A stretch of DNA of 64,000 bases from the NCBI GenBank assembly GCA_964369225.1, contig CAYJER010000005.1:21393-85392 (forward strand), in the 5' to 3' direction. A program made the position numbers and the translations under genes. Positions within the stretch are counted from its first letter, which is position 1, and each line of letters opens with the position of its first letter. Below the pieces are notes generated by a model. That model was given only the letters and a program-made list of their open reading frames with translations. It was not told where the DNA came from and made no database searches. Shown piece by piece: positions 1 to 8,392 of this stretch. This stretch comes from SIG603 sp964369225. GTDB lineage: Bacteria > Bacillota > Clostridia > Oscillospirales > Acutalibacteraceae.

Positions 1-246
1 AAACTCTTTTTTTCTTGAAATCTCAACTGCACAAATAATGTTTTTTTCTTTTTTGAAATCTTCTCTCGTTATACTGCCACTATCTCTAAGTGCTTTAAGA
101 GCATTCCATTTCTCGTTTCTAATATTTATCCGTTCCTGTTCTTCTTCGTTTTCAATGTACGCCATATCAAACTTATCCATACCACAGGAAATAGCATCAA
201 GCCTTTCATCGGCAGATAGTTCCCATAGGAAATCCCAGTCACTCAT
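1..246 (-). CDS. Hypothetical protein, 3' end cut by window edge
   Basis: An open frame starts at ATG 246 and runs off the left edge, giving 82 visible residues that begin MSDWDFLWELSADERLDA. The end of the visible part (residues ~52-70, ALRDSGSITREDFKKEK) resembles the short SHOCT-type module (L-x-D-x-G-x-I-T-x-E-E-F-x-x-K), which in other proteins is a small oligomerisation helix pair. That resemblance is by eye. It lies 24 bases after the XRE gene on the same strand and is probably co-transcribed with it. No function can be assigned. Confidence 0.6.
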   Translation of the reverse strand, partial: MSDWDFLWELSADERLDAISCGMDKFDMAYIENEEEQERINIRNEKWNALKALRDSGSITREDFKKEKNIICAVEISRKKEF

Positions 247-270
247 TTTTGTACCTGCTTTCTATTATTT

Positions 271-624
271 TCATTCTTTTTTCTCTAACATTTCAAATAA
301 AGTTTGCTTCAATCTATCATTCATAGCCGAGTTTGGGTCGAAGCACATTTCAATAAATTCTTTAAGCTCTGGGTGACTTTTTTCGAGTTTTGGTTTGCAC
401 TCAAATTCCGCACCTTTCGGATTTTCTGTTCTTCCATAAATGTAGTCAAGCGATACATCAAAGAACTCTGCATACTTCAAAAGTGTTTCACAAGATGGCT
501 CACTTTGTTCATTTTCATAACGATTAACTGCACCGATTTTTATACCTAAAGCTTCTGCCATTTTCGTTTGTGATAGATTTATTTTACTTCTTAACTCTCG
601 TAATCTCTGTGCTACAATTTCCAT
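271..624 (-). CDS. XRE-family transcriptional regulator (117 aa)
   Basis: A small cytoplasmic DNA-binding protein. Residues ~5-60 form a Cro/C1-type helix-turn-helix (LRELRSKINLSQTKMAEALG, then VNRYENEQSEPS), followed by the typical dimerisation end FDVSLDYIYGRTEN. The C-terminal ~45 residues are charged and not recognised. The ATG at 624 follows GAGAGGTGATGAA, a good ribosome site. A consensus promoter lies at 661-689. Such proteins usually repress their own promoter and a neighbouring operon; the target here is unknown. The small downstream gene probably shares its transcript. Confidence 0.85.
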   Translation of the reverse strand: MEIVAQRLRELRSKINLSQTKMAEALGIKIGAVNRYENEQSEPSCETLLKYAEFFDVSLDYIYGRTENPKGAEFECKPKLEKSHPELKEFIEMCFDPNSAMNDRLKQTLFEMLEKKE

Positions 625-660
625 TTCATCACCTCTCGTTGCTTTGATTTTCTATTTATA

Positions 661-689
661 ATTTTAGCACAAATTATAAAACTTGTCAA
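661..689 (-). promoter_or_regulatory. Sigma-A promoter for the XRE gene at 271-624
   Basis: TTGACA (684-689) and TAAAAT (661-666) on the minus strand are separated by 17 bases and sit 37 bases upstream of the XRE start codon. Confidence 0.75.
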
Positions 690-720
690 TCAAAAAACAA
701 GAAAGATAAAACACAAAAAA

Positions 721-766
721 CGAGAAAATTTATCTCGAAATTTTCATAAGAGATAAAATTTTCTCG
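721..766. repeat. Inverted repeat upstream of XRE gene
   Basis: CGAGAAAATTTATCTC (721-736) and GAGATAAAATTTTCTCG (750-766) are near-perfect inverted arms around 13 bases. It lies upstream of the XRE promoter and could be a regulator-binding site or a hairpin of a read-through transcript. Neither can be decided from sequence. Confidence 0.6.
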
Positions 767-774
767 TAATTTTT

Positions 775-925
775 TAGCACTGTTTCAGTGCGTGGCTTCC
801 ACAATTTATTGTGGGGTTTTAGGGTTTGGGATGCGTCCCAACAAGCGAGCAAGTAGGTGTGTGGGTGACCACACGCCCTGCTTGCTCGGCAAGAGTGTGT
901 AGCCACTTGCCCTGCTTGCTAAGTT
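775..925. other. GC-rich hairpin and direct-repeat patch, oriT-like
   Basis: This non-coding stretch is much richer in G+C than its surroundings. It contains an imperfect hairpin (CGAGCAAGTAGGTGTGTGG at ~846-864 against CCACACGCCCTGCTTGCTCG at ~869-888) and two direct copies of GCCCTGCTTGCT (875-886 and 909-920). Hairpins beside CGCCCT-type sequences are a feature of nick regions of MobQ/MobP relaxases. No relaxase gene is present in the window, so this is at most a remnant or a site acted on in trans. Confidence 0.35.
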
Positions 926-936
926 TGCAAGTCAAA

Positions 937-2127
937 TTAAAGCTCTAAGGCAAGAAGCATATTTTTAAGACGTTTTAGTAAGTCATCGTATGTAATGATA
1001 TCAACAATATTTTTATATTGTCGTTTTATAATTTCAAAATCATATTTTTGATTTTCTGTCAAATCATCGCTTCTGCCCATAATAAGAAACCCTTGTGGAT
1101 TCATAACGCGGATAGGTGTATCCATTTTCATTTCTTTAGATAAAGATTTTTCCAAATTTTCTTTTGGTTTACATTCAGTGTTTAAAATGTAAAGATATTT
1201 TTCAATTTGTACTATTGCACCTGTTAAATCTCTATCTGGAACATGGTTATTCCTATATTCTCCATTAGTCAATAATTTTATTTTGTTTGGTTTTTTTATT
1301 TCAAGTATATCAACGAAGCCATTTACATCAACAATGATAAAATCAGGTTTTTTATTGTGTCTACCATCATCACCTACATTGCATTCTCGCCTTGAAAAAA
1401 TATATTTTGGAAAAACAATTCTTATTATATCGTTAATGAATTCTTGCCAATCCTTCTCTGTGTAAACATCACAATTTGCAAGCATATTTTCGAACTTATC
1501 TAAGGTAACAGTTAAAATTTCTTTTTGTAAAGGCTTGATATCGGTATAGAGGGTAGCGTGCGAATGTGGAGTTTTTTTATCAATATACCTATTGAATTCT
1601 ATCTCTAAATTTCCTAAACCATCAAAGAAATTTCTAAGTATATTAGATATTCTCACATTGGCATATTTTTTCAATTCATAGGTGTTAGGGAACGTGCTTA
1701 TCATTGACATAAACTCATTGATTGGTAGATTTACTTTCTTATCATCTACATTTCCAATATAAATATCTTCACTTACAAGATTGTTAATTTTACGCATAAT
1801 AGATATGCGTTCTTGAGCTACAAACATTTTTATAATAATTTTAATATCTTTGTGAATATAAACGTCATTGTTTGTACTTAAGATTTCTTTTGAAAACAAG
1901 TAATATTCTCCAATTAGAGTGGCAACTTTAAATCTTAATGTATCCTCATATTCGTTCATTAGTTCTTCAGATAAATCTTCAACCAAATCGCTTTCGCTAA
2001 AACAAAAGCAATACTTTACATTGAAATATCCATCCTCTGCTATTTTTTGACGAATGCCGTCACACCCATTAAATGGACTATATTGCAATAATAAAGTATT
2101 TTCGTTTTTTATAAATTCAATACTCAT
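937..2127 (-). CDS. sduA: Shedu-type (DUF4263) nuclease, 396 aa
   Basis: A probable anti-phage nuclease. The C-terminal third carries a PD-(D/E)xK core: PDFIIVDVNG (residues 261-270) followed by DILEIKKP (273-280), then YRNNHVPDRDLTGAIVQIEKY (~291-311), the pattern of the Shedu/DUF4263 family, and a late GFLIMGR and ITYDDLL. The N-terminal ~200 residues are not recognised; in the family this part is variable and senses or regulates. The start ATG at 2127 lies one base after the mcrC stop, so it is the last gene of the mcrB-mcrC operon. Shedu is normally described as a stand-alone defence gene, so its position here is notable. The call rests on motifs read by eye. Confidence 0.75.
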   Translation of the reverse strand: MSIEFIKNENTLLLQYSPFNGCDGIRQKIAEDGYFNVKYCFCFSESDLVEDLSEELMNEYEDTLRFKVATLIGEYYLFSKEILSTNNDVYIHKDIKIIIKMFVAQERISIMRKINNLVSEDIYIGNVDDKKVNLPINEFMSMISTFPNTYELKKYANVRISNILRNFFDGLGNLEIEFNRYIDKKTPHSHATLYTDIKPLQKEILTVTLDKFENMLANCDVYTEKDWQEFINDIIRIVFPKYIFSRRECNVGDDGRHNKKPDFIIVDVNGFVDILEIKKPNKIKLLTNGEYRNNHVPDRDLTGAIVQIEKYLYILNTECKPKENLEKSLSKEMKMDTPIRVMNPQGFLIMGRSDDLTENQKYDFEIIKRQYKNIVDIITYDDLLKRLKNMLLALEL

Positions 2128-2128
2128 C

Positions 2129-3187
2129 TCATTCTCCTCTTGAAAACAATCGCTTAACTAGAACTTTTAACTGATTTTCAATCTCTAAAAAATCTCTGTT
2201 TAAATCCAAACTCCTAATCTCAATCCGATTACCACCCATACTAAACTTTGCGTCTGGTGTAACTTCTTCGTCAGTTTTTGCATACAAAAGCATACCACTT
2301 ACATTACCTTTGTTATCCATATCCTTATTCTTCACATAAGTGAAAATTTGATAAAGATTGTGTGAGTGAAAAGTTTGCTTATTGCCGAACTGACTTGTTG
2401 CCATACTTCTTGAATAATATTTTGCGTCGATAATAAGTGTGTGTATTCCGTTAGAAATCATAATATCTGACTGCATTTTAGGCAAGAACGAAACATATTC
2501 ATTATCGCTTTCAATATCCCACTCTATTTGCGAAGAAGACACTTTAAATTCTGGAAAATGTTTTTTATAATACTCTAAAATGAATTTTTCATATAGCCTT
2601 GACATTCTCTGTTCATCGAGGAATTTTTGCATTTTCATATCGCCATTTGCATCTTTTTGTAGCAGTCCTTTTATAACTAAATAGCAAATAGAAGTAAGCA
2701 TTTGATAGCTTTGATTATTACGATTAAAACGAATATTCCAGTCAATAGTATATGGATTTAAAGTATCTACATCTTTGAAGTACATCATCAAGTTTTTAAG
2801 GTCTTTTTTCACTTGTGTTTTGATTTTTTCTCGAAGCAATATGTTAACAGTTGTCTTTATAATCTGATTAAGTTTAGTATTAACTGAAAATTCATCATAG
2901 CTACAAACAAGCTGTTTTCGGAGCATAGTTTGTCCTTTGATTGAATGTGCAATATCAATTTTCTCACGCAAAGTAGCGAGTGGCTCAGTAATTGGAATAT
3001 ACTCTTTCCCAAGCCCTCTTTTAACTTGAAGTGCAATACCTTTAGCTAAAATTGCTGACAGTAAATCGGCTGTATTTTCAAAATCTTCACTCGCTAATTT
3101 CTCATATCCATCATTTTTTAGAACAGAAAAAGCATAGGCAAGCATATAGTAAATATTTTGAATTCTTATTCCGTTTTCGGTAATCAT
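2129..3187 (-). CDS. mcrC: McrC-type nuclease subunit (352 aa)
   Basis: The endonuclease partner of McrB in modification-dependent (type IV) restriction. It is recruited by the McrB GTPase ring and cuts DNA. The PD-(D/E)xK active site is seen as SDIMI (D241) and LIIDAKYY (D254, K256). The N-terminal region IQNIYYMLAYAF is the family's usual opening. Length is normal for McrC. The start overlaps the mcrB stop by 4 bases, which indicates translational coupling. Confidence 0.9.
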   Translation of the reverse strand: MITENGIRIQNIYYMLAYAFSVLKNDGYEKLASEDFENTADLLSAILAKGIALQVKRGLGKEYIPITEPLATLREKIDIAHSIKGQTMLRKQLVCSYDEFSVNTKLNQIIKTTVNILLREKIKTQVKKDLKNLMMYFKDVDTLNPYTIDWNIRFNRNNQSYQMLTSICYLVIKGLLQKDANGDMKMQKFLDEQRMSRLYEKFILEYYKKHFPEFKVSSSQIEWDIESDNEYVSFLPKMQSDIMISNGIHTLIIDAKYYSRSMATSQFGNKQTFHSHNLYQIFTYVKNKDMDNKGNVSGMLLYAKTDEEVTPDAKFSMGGNRIEIRSLDLNRDFLEIENQLKVLVKRLFSRGE

Positions 3188-5601
3188 ACTATCGCCCCTC
3201 GAAGTTTAGCTGTCCATTCCTCAACCCTACTGTTTTCATCGAACCAATATTCTTGCAACAGTGGTACTATTTCATAATTTACAACTGTTTGAAGCCAAGC
3301 ATCATCTATCACATCGTTTTCACTGCTTATAAAATAGCTGTGTCCTATTCTGAACCCACCACCTAAACTAACATCATCTTTTATTACATTATTAAGTTGT
3401 TTAATAACTTCAATTAGCTTATCAAACTTAGGATTTGAAATGTTTTCTTGATAGTTTTTAAATCCGTCACTATTAAATGCTGGCTCTATTTCGAAAAACG
3501 CAAAACGACGACGAAGTGCATAATCAAGCATAGCAAGGCTTCTGTCAGCTGTATTCATCATACCGATAATATGTACATTTGACGGAATATAAAACTGCTC
3601 ATCAGCATAAAGAAGTCGCATAGAATTACGCTCATCACGCTTATCGTGTTCGATTAACATAAACAATTCACCAAAGATTTTGGATAAATTACCACGATTT
3701 ATTTCATCAATAATGAAGAAATAATCTCTCTCATTATCGTCCTGAGCTTCTTTACAGAACTTATAAAATGCACCATAATGAAGCTTAAATCCACTATTAT
3801 CTGGACGATAACCCATTATAAAATCTTCATAAGCATAGCTTTGATGAAATTGTATCATCTCTACTCGGCTTGTATCACGCTCACCCATAATTGAATATGC
3901 AAGTCTTTTAGCAGCATAAGTTTTACCCACACCTGGAGCACCTTGTAAAATGATATTTTTCTTTCTGCTTAAAAGAGTAGTCAATGTTTCATAGTTTTCT
4001 TCGCTCATATATACTTGGGATAGGAAATTTTCTTTAGTATAAGGTAGGTATACAGTCACTTCATCATCTTCAATTATTTCACCATCATTAGTAAATAGAG
4101 TTTCTAATTTTTCTACATATTCAGTATATTGTGTAATATCTGTAAGTGTTTTTTGTACTGCCTGTCCTGGGTGTTCCCATTCACCTTTATGCGTCCAGTC
4201 AATTTTTCTAGTATGCTTATATTCATTTCGTGTTTCATCATAAATATACTCAGATGTCACAATTCCTCTGCCTAAAACAGTTGAATAACCTCGCTTAACA
4301 ATAACAACATCACCAACATTCATTGAGTTTGCAAACTGCCATGATGCTAATGAGTCGTTTTTAAATGATTTTTCTTCACCTGATAGATTACGCATAGTAG
4401 TAATTATTTCTTCTCGTGAACTGTAATCTTCTAAATCACCTAAATCATCCCAACCTATACCCATTATTTTATCTTGATAGAATTCATCCCAAAGCCTTGC
4501 TTGTTCACCAGGTGAGTATAGCCAATAACGTTTTTTTGAAATTGACTCATCATTAAATACTTTATCTGAATTATAACTCAAAAGAAATTTGTCAATTATA
4601 TCTTTCAATTCCTCTTTTGAAGTTTCTTTATAATTAGTATAGATATCATAAAGATTTTTGTTTTTCTTCTCAATAGTTTGTTGATAATAACCTTTTCTAC
4701 CATTATCAAAATAAGGGTCAAATGTGTCCTTATATTGTTTTAGAGTGTTGTATTTAATACCACTTACTTCAGATGCTTTTTTCATATCATTGCTACAATT
4801 AGTTTTATATTCTTCATCAGAACTATGTAATCTTGCGTAATATAAGCACACTAGCGTAGCGAGGGTCTTATTAGATTCAGTAACACCGTTACTCCAAGCA
4901 AAGTGTGACATTTCTGGAAATGACGAAAATGGGTATTGTCCACTTTTAAATAGCACTTGGCATTGATTGCACATGGATATATATTCCTCACCTGTTGGAA
5001 CAAAGCCTTTTACTATTTTTGGAAAAATGTCTACAACGCTTTTCATGTCATTATCTTCGTTATTTAAGAATGCTCTATTTTGTCCATCTAGGTTTAGAAA
5101 TTTATAAGGACGCATCCAGAAGAGTCCCATAGTGATTGTTGCTAACCCATTGCCTTTAGCATTCACTGCATTTTCAAATGAAGAAAATAATTCTTCATTA
5201 GCTACGCCTGTATTTGCAAAGATAATTGCTTGTTGAAATAATTCCCATATTTCCGATGTCCCACCAAAGAACGCATTTTGGTTATTCATAGTTGGTATAC
5301 CATCAAATTCAGTAGGAACTTTAGACTTAAGATTAAATTGTTCCACATATAAATTTGCTATTTCAGTCCTATTCTCAGGCTTCAAAGCGCGACTGAATGT
5401 GGCAAAAATACTAAAAGGATCAATACAGTAATTTCTATCGCTCCACCAATCATCACGCTCAAAATGCAAATATTCGAGCTTTGTATGTTTTGAAACAAGA
5501 TTCTTCATTATTTCAAATAGTTCATTTCTCTTATCTTTATATTCTAATAGTTTATCTGCCAATTCTTCGTAAAATGGTATCCAGTCAAATTTGTTTTCCA
5601 T
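3184..5601 (-). CDS. mcrB: McrB-type GTPase with EVE/PUA-like domain (805 aa)
   Basis: The motor and recognition subunit of an McrBC restriction system. The AAA+ motor is in the C-terminal third: Walker A GAPGVGKTYA (~552-561), Walker B FFIIDEINRG (~626-635) and the McrB signature MNTADRS (~675-681). Ahead of it, ~357-500, is an EVE/PUA-like module (RYWLYSPGEQARLWDEF, MGIGWDDLGDL, NSMNVGDVVIVKRG), a fold known to read modified bases and often fused to McrB. The first ~350 residues contain FWMRPYKFLNLDG and are not recognised. It is followed by overlapping mcrC and then sduA, and preceded 30 bases upstream by an XRE gene, so regulator and effectors form one transcription unit. Target modification is unknown. 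Confidence 0.9.
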   Translation of the reverse strand: MENKFDWIPFYEELADKLLEYKDKRNELFEIMKNLVSKHTKLEYLHFERDDWWSDRNYCIDPFSIFATFSRALKPENRTEIANLYVEQFNLKSKVPTEFDGIPTMNNQNAFFGGTSEIWELFQQAIIFANTGVANEELFSSFENAVNAKGNGLATITMGLFWMRPYKFLNLDGQNRAFLNNEDNDMKSVVDIFPKIVKGFVPTGEEYISMCNQCQVLFKSGQYPFSSFPEMSHFAWSNGVTESNKTLATLVCLYYARLHSSDEEYKTNCSNDMKKASEVSGIKYNTLKQYKDTFDPYFDNGRKGYYQQTIEKKNKNLYDIYTNYKETSKEELKDIIDKFLLSYNSDKVFNDESISKKRYWLYSPGEQARLWDEFYQDKIMGIGWDDLGDLEDYSSREEIITTMRNLSGEEKSFKNDSLASWQFANSMNVGDVVIVKRGYSTVLGRGIVTSEYIYDETRNEYKHTRKIDWTHKGEWEHPGQAVQKTLTDITQYTEYVEKLETLFTNDGEIIEDDEVTVYLPYTKENFLSQVYMSEENYETLTTLLSRKKNIILQGAPGVGKTYAAKRLAYSIMGERDTSRVEMIQFHQSYAYEDFIMGYRPDNSGFKLHYGAFYKFCKEAQDDNERDYFFIIDEINRGNLSKIFGELFMLIEHDKRDERNSMRLLYADEQFYIPSNVHIIGMMNTADRSLAMLDYALRRRFAFFEIEPAFNSDGFKNYQENISNPKFDKLIEVIKQLNNVIKDDVSLGGGFRIGHSYFISSENDVIDDAWLQTVVNYEIVPLLQEYWFDENSRVEEWTAKLRGAIV

Positions 5602-5631
5602 TATAATTCCTCCTAAATTTTATATTATTTA

Positions 5632-6303
5632 TTAAATTACTTCTTTCAAACTCCTAAAATACCTCTCCATCTCCCTAATTGCATTATCCATCTGAACATT
5701 AGCGATAACATCATTTTCAACTGCAAAATACCCATGTTTATTAAGCAGTTCTTTAGCTTTTTCAATCTCGTGGGCATTATTTACCCTTAAAAACTCTCGT
5801 TGCTCATTATGACTCAACTTGTTCATAAACTCGGCAAATAGGCTGTGTTTAACCTTTTCTAGCATATAATCAAAGCTAATACTTTTGATAAAATCATCAA
5901 TAATCGCAGTATCTCGCTGAAAACTTAGCTTTGTATTACCATTTTCTTCTGAAACTTGCTTGTAATGGATTAGTTTATCAATCGTTTCTTCGGACAAACC
6001 AAGTTGTTCGGCTATATTTTCATATTCGGTTTTGCGTGTATCAGAGTTTCCTAGCAGAAAATCCACCGAAACATCGTAAAAATCAGCAAATGCAACTAAA
6101 TATTCGATGCTCATACTACTTGTTCGCCCAAAAAGTGGGTGGTCTGGGTCGGAAATTTCGTAATTTTTCAAATTAGTGTGGCTGATATACACTTCTTTTT
6201 CAGCTAAAGCCTTTGAAAGTTCAAGAAATGTTAGTTTTCGTTCTTTTCTAAGCTCCATCAAGCGTTTTTTAGTGAGATATGCTCGTTCTTCGTTGTATTG
6301 CAA
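5632..6303 (-). CDS. XRE-family regulator of the mcrBC-shedu operon (223 aa)
   Basis: The N-terminal ~90 residues form a helix-turn-helix (RLMELRKERKLTFLELSKAL, then VSVDFLLGNSDTRKTE). The rest is a helical, charged region that may dimerise or sense a signal. It is the first gene of the operon, 30 bases before mcrB, behind its own consensus promoter at 6340-6369. The usual role of such a gene is to hold expression of a toxic restriction system low; this is inferred from position. Confidence 0.85.
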   Translation of the reverse strand: MQYNEERAYLTKKRLMELRKERKLTFLELSKALAEKEVYISHTNLKNYEISDPDHPLFGRTSSMSIEYLVAFADFYDVSVDFLLGNSDTRKTEYENIAEQLGLSEETIDKLIHYKQVSEENGNTKLSFQRDTAIIDDFIKSISFDYMLEKVKHSLFAEFMNKLSHNEQREFLRVNNAHEIEKAKELLNKHGYFAVENDVIANVQMDNAIREMERYFRSLKEVI

Positions 6304-6339
6304 TAAAATCGCCTCCTATCGCAGTTTTATACTATCCAT

Positions 6340-6369
6340 ATTATAAACTTTTTGAATGGTATTTGTCAA
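6340..6369 (-). promoter_or_regulatory. Sigma-A promoter of the defence operon
   Basis: TTGACA (6364-6369) and TATAAT (6340-6345) on the minus strand with an 18-base spacer, 37 bases before the XRE start codon at 6303. Confidence 0.75.
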
Positions 6370-6517
6370 GAAATGTATATTTTAGTTTATGAAACTTGTA
6401 ATTCTGTCAGTGAAATAAATGTTAGTTGATTTGTTTACGTTGAGTATATCAGTATGGTATAATCTTAATATAGTTTAAAAATAAAAATTTACATAAACCA
6501 ATAACAAGAAAGAGGCG

Positions 6518-6691
6518 ATGATTATTAGCAAAACTAAAAAATCAAATAACACTATTCCAAAACACGAGCTAGAAAGTTTAGCTCGTGTTTTGCTTCCCTC
6601 AATAAGAGAATTTTTTAATAGCGAAGAAGGTAGGCGAGAATTTGAGGAGTGGAAAAAGCAGAAAGAACAAGTATCAGCCGATATAGGTTGA
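6518..6691 (+). CDS. Small conserved-looking protein (57 aa)
   Basis: ATG 6518 follows AAGAAAGAGGCG. The product starts MIISKTKKSNNTIPKHELES and ends with REFFNSEEGRREFEEWKKQK and a short tail, a highly charged helical protein. Very similar short proteins (NTIPKEELEALARxLLPxIxxFFxSEEGxxEFEEWK) occur as accessory proteins in Firmicutes genomes, from memory; no function is known to me. The gene carries an exact inverted repeat at 6559-6591 within its coding sequence, and its stop codon lies in the stem of its own terminator. Confidence 0.7.
   Translation: MIISKTKKSNNTIPKHELESLARVLLPSIREFFNSEEGRREFEEWKKQKEQVSADIG
6559..6591. repeat. Perfect 12-bp inverted repeat inside the small gene
   Basis: AAAACACGAGCT (6559-6570) and AGCTCGTGTTTT (6580-6591) are exact inverted copies around a 9-base loop, inside the coding sequence of the 57-residue protein. 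Only one T follows the second arm beyond its own, so a simple terminator is unlikely. Confidence 0.8.
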
Positions 6692-6705
6692 TACTTGCTC
6701 TTTTT
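6665..6705 (+). terminator. Intrinsic terminator overlapping the small gene's end
   Basis: GAACAAGTATCA (6665-6676) pairs with TGATACTTGCTC (6689-6700), followed by TTTTT. The stop codon of the 57-residue gene (6689-6691) lies in the second arm. Confidence 0.75.
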
Positions 6706-6738
6706 CTATGTTGATGTATAAATCTTTAAATATAAAGC

Positions 6739-6784
6739 AAAAATCCGAACACTTCTCCAATTATAAAGAAGTGGTTCGGATTTT
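6739..6784 (-). terminator. Intrinsic terminator of tRNA-Ala
   Basis: On the minus strand AAAATCCGAAC plus an AGAAG inner stem pairs across an AT loop and ends in GGATTTTTG, immediately downstream of the tRNA-Ala 3' end. Confidence 0.75.
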
Positions 6785-6791
6785 GTGCGTT

Positions 6792-6867
<76 letters not shown>

Positions 6868-6932
6868 ATGTGTTTCTAATCTAAAACATATTATATCATA
6901 TCACAAATACCATGTCAATACTTTTATCGCTA

Positions 6933-6961
6933 TTGACAAATTAATATTTTTATTGTATACT
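6933..6961 (+). promoter_or_regulatory. Consensus sigma-A promoter of glnA operon
   Basis: TTGACA (6933-6938), 17-base spacer, TATACT (6956-6961). Start of transcription is expected near 6968, leaving a leader of about 105 bases before the glnA ATG. Confidence 0.85.
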
Positions 6962-6979
6962 TGTCACATGAGAACAATG

Positions 6980-7042
6980 GCGTTCATCAAATAAAGGTAA
7001 GGAGGCTTCCGCTTTTTTGCTATATTTGGTGGACGCTTTTTT
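6980..7042 (+). promoter_or_regulatory. glnA leader stem with U-tract: attenuator candidate
   Basis: GCGTTCATCAAATA (6980-6993) pairs over all 14 positions (three G-U) with TATTTGGTGGACGC (7023-7036), directly followed by six T. The 29-base loop contains AAGGAGGCTTCC and another CGCTTTTTT. This is a terminator-like structure in the glnA leader, 31 bases ahead of the start codon. Because the next gene encodes an ANTAR (RNA-binding antiterminator) protein, regulation by antitermination or by a ligand-binding leader is plausible. No named riboswitch is claimed. Confidence 0.6.
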
Positions 7043-7073
7043 AACGTTTATTTTAGAAAGAAGGTTATACAGT

Positions 7074-8384
7074 ATGAAAAGTACTGCCAATCAGGTGCTG
7101 GAATTCATAAGGGAAAACGATGTAAAATTTATTAGACTGGGTTTTTGTGATCTTTTAGGTGTACAAAAAAATATCTCTTTATTGTCAGATGAATTAGAGT
7201 CAGCTTTTGAGAATGGTGTTCCTTTTGATGCCTCATCAATTCTGGGCTTTAGAGATTCAAGACAGTCTGATTTATTGTTGTTTCCTGATCCATCAACACT
7301 TACTGTTTTGCCGTGGAGACCTGATCCCGGTAGAGTAGTTAGATTTTTCTGTGATATAAAAATGCCAAACGGTGAGTATTACAAACACAACAGCAGATAT
7401 ATATTAAAAAACACGCTAAAAAATTGTACCGACCTTGGTTATAACTGTAGGGTAGGATCTGACTGTGAGTTTTATCTTTTCAAAACCGATGATAATTCCG
7501 AACCTACCTATAACACACTAGATTACGGTAGCTACCTTGATATTTCACCTCTTGATAAGGGTGAAAATATTAGACGTGAAATTTGCCTAAACTTAGAAGA
7601 AATGGGATTAATGCCTGAAACTTCTCACCATGAAAAAGGCCCTGGACAAAATCAAATTGACTTTAAGTCAAGCGATGCCCTAAGTTGTGCCGATAACTTT
7701 TTAACATTTAAATCGGTTGTCAAGGCTATTTCAGCTAGAAACGGTCTATACGCTTCTTTCATGCCAAAACCTCTTGAATATGAAAGTGGTAGCAGTCTTA
7801 GAATTAATATCACTCTAAGCCAAAAAGGGCATAATGTGTTCGGTAATCAGCACGATGAAATTGCAGAAAGCTTTATTGCTGGTGTCATGGAAAAAGCAGC
7901 CGAAATATCTTTATTTCTATCTCCTATCATGAATTCATATGATAGATTAGGAAAACTAAATGCACCAAGATACGTCACATGGTCTCACCAAAACAGAGCG
8001 CAATTAATTAGAGTTCCACTAGCTTCAAAAGACAAAATCAGAATGGAGCTACGATCAGCCGACCCAACTATTAACCCTTATCTAGCATTCTCTTTAATAA
8101 TTGAGGCAGGTCTTTACGGAATTAAAAATAACTTGAAACTTGTAGAGGCAATCGACATAGACTTAAACACAGCCACTAAAGATATTCTAGAAACAATCGA
8201 TATGCTACCAAAAGATATATACGAAGCTGTAAAACTTGCGGAAAACTCTAGTTTTATCAAAGATGTTTTAGGCGAAAGTTTATTAAACAAGTATATTAGC
8301 ATAAAAAAAGAGGAAATTGATAATTACGAAAAAGCAGAAAATAAGAAGAATTTCATAACTAAAAAATACTTTTATTATTATTAA
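7074..8384 (+). CDS. glnA: Glutamine synthetase, type I (436 aa)
   Basis: Makes glutamine from glutamate, ammonia and ATP in the cytoplasm. The beta-grasp domain is at ~1-100 (VKFIRLGFCDLLGVQKNI, DPSTLTVLPWRPDPGRV), the catalytic domain follows: DCEFYLF (metal glutamate), HHEKGPGQNQIDFK (a variant of the NExxPGQxE region), SGSSLRINIT and RMELRSADPTINPYLAF near the end. The ATG at 7074 is preferred to an upstream in-frame TTG at 7017, because it follows AGAAAGAAGG and the upstream part lies inside the leader structure. Length matches short Firmicutes/archaeal-type GSI. It is followed 8 bases later by the ANTAR gene and then purF, a nitrogen and purine unit. Confidence 0.93.
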   Translation: MKSTANQVLEFIRENDVKFIRLGFCDLLGVQKNISLLSDELESAFENGVPFDASSILGFRDSRQSDLLLFPDPSTLTVLPWRPDPGRVVRFFCDIKMPNGEYYKHNSRYILKNTLKNCTDLGYNCRVGSDCEFYLFKTDDNSEPTYNTLDYGSYLDISPLDKGENIRREICLNLEEMGLMPETSHHEKGPGQNQIDFKSSDALSCADNFLTFKSVVKAISARNGLYASFMPKPLEYESGSSLRINITLSQKGHNVFGNQHDEIAESFIAGVMEKAAEISLFLSPIMNSYDRLGKLNAPRYVTWSHQNRAQLIRVPLASKDKIRMELRSADPTINPYLAFSLIIEAGLYGIKNNLKLVEAIDIDLNTATKDILETIDMLPKDIYEAVKLAENSSFIKDVLGESLLNKYISIKKEEIDNYEKAENKKNFITKKYFYYY

Positions 8385-8392
8385 TACAGGAG

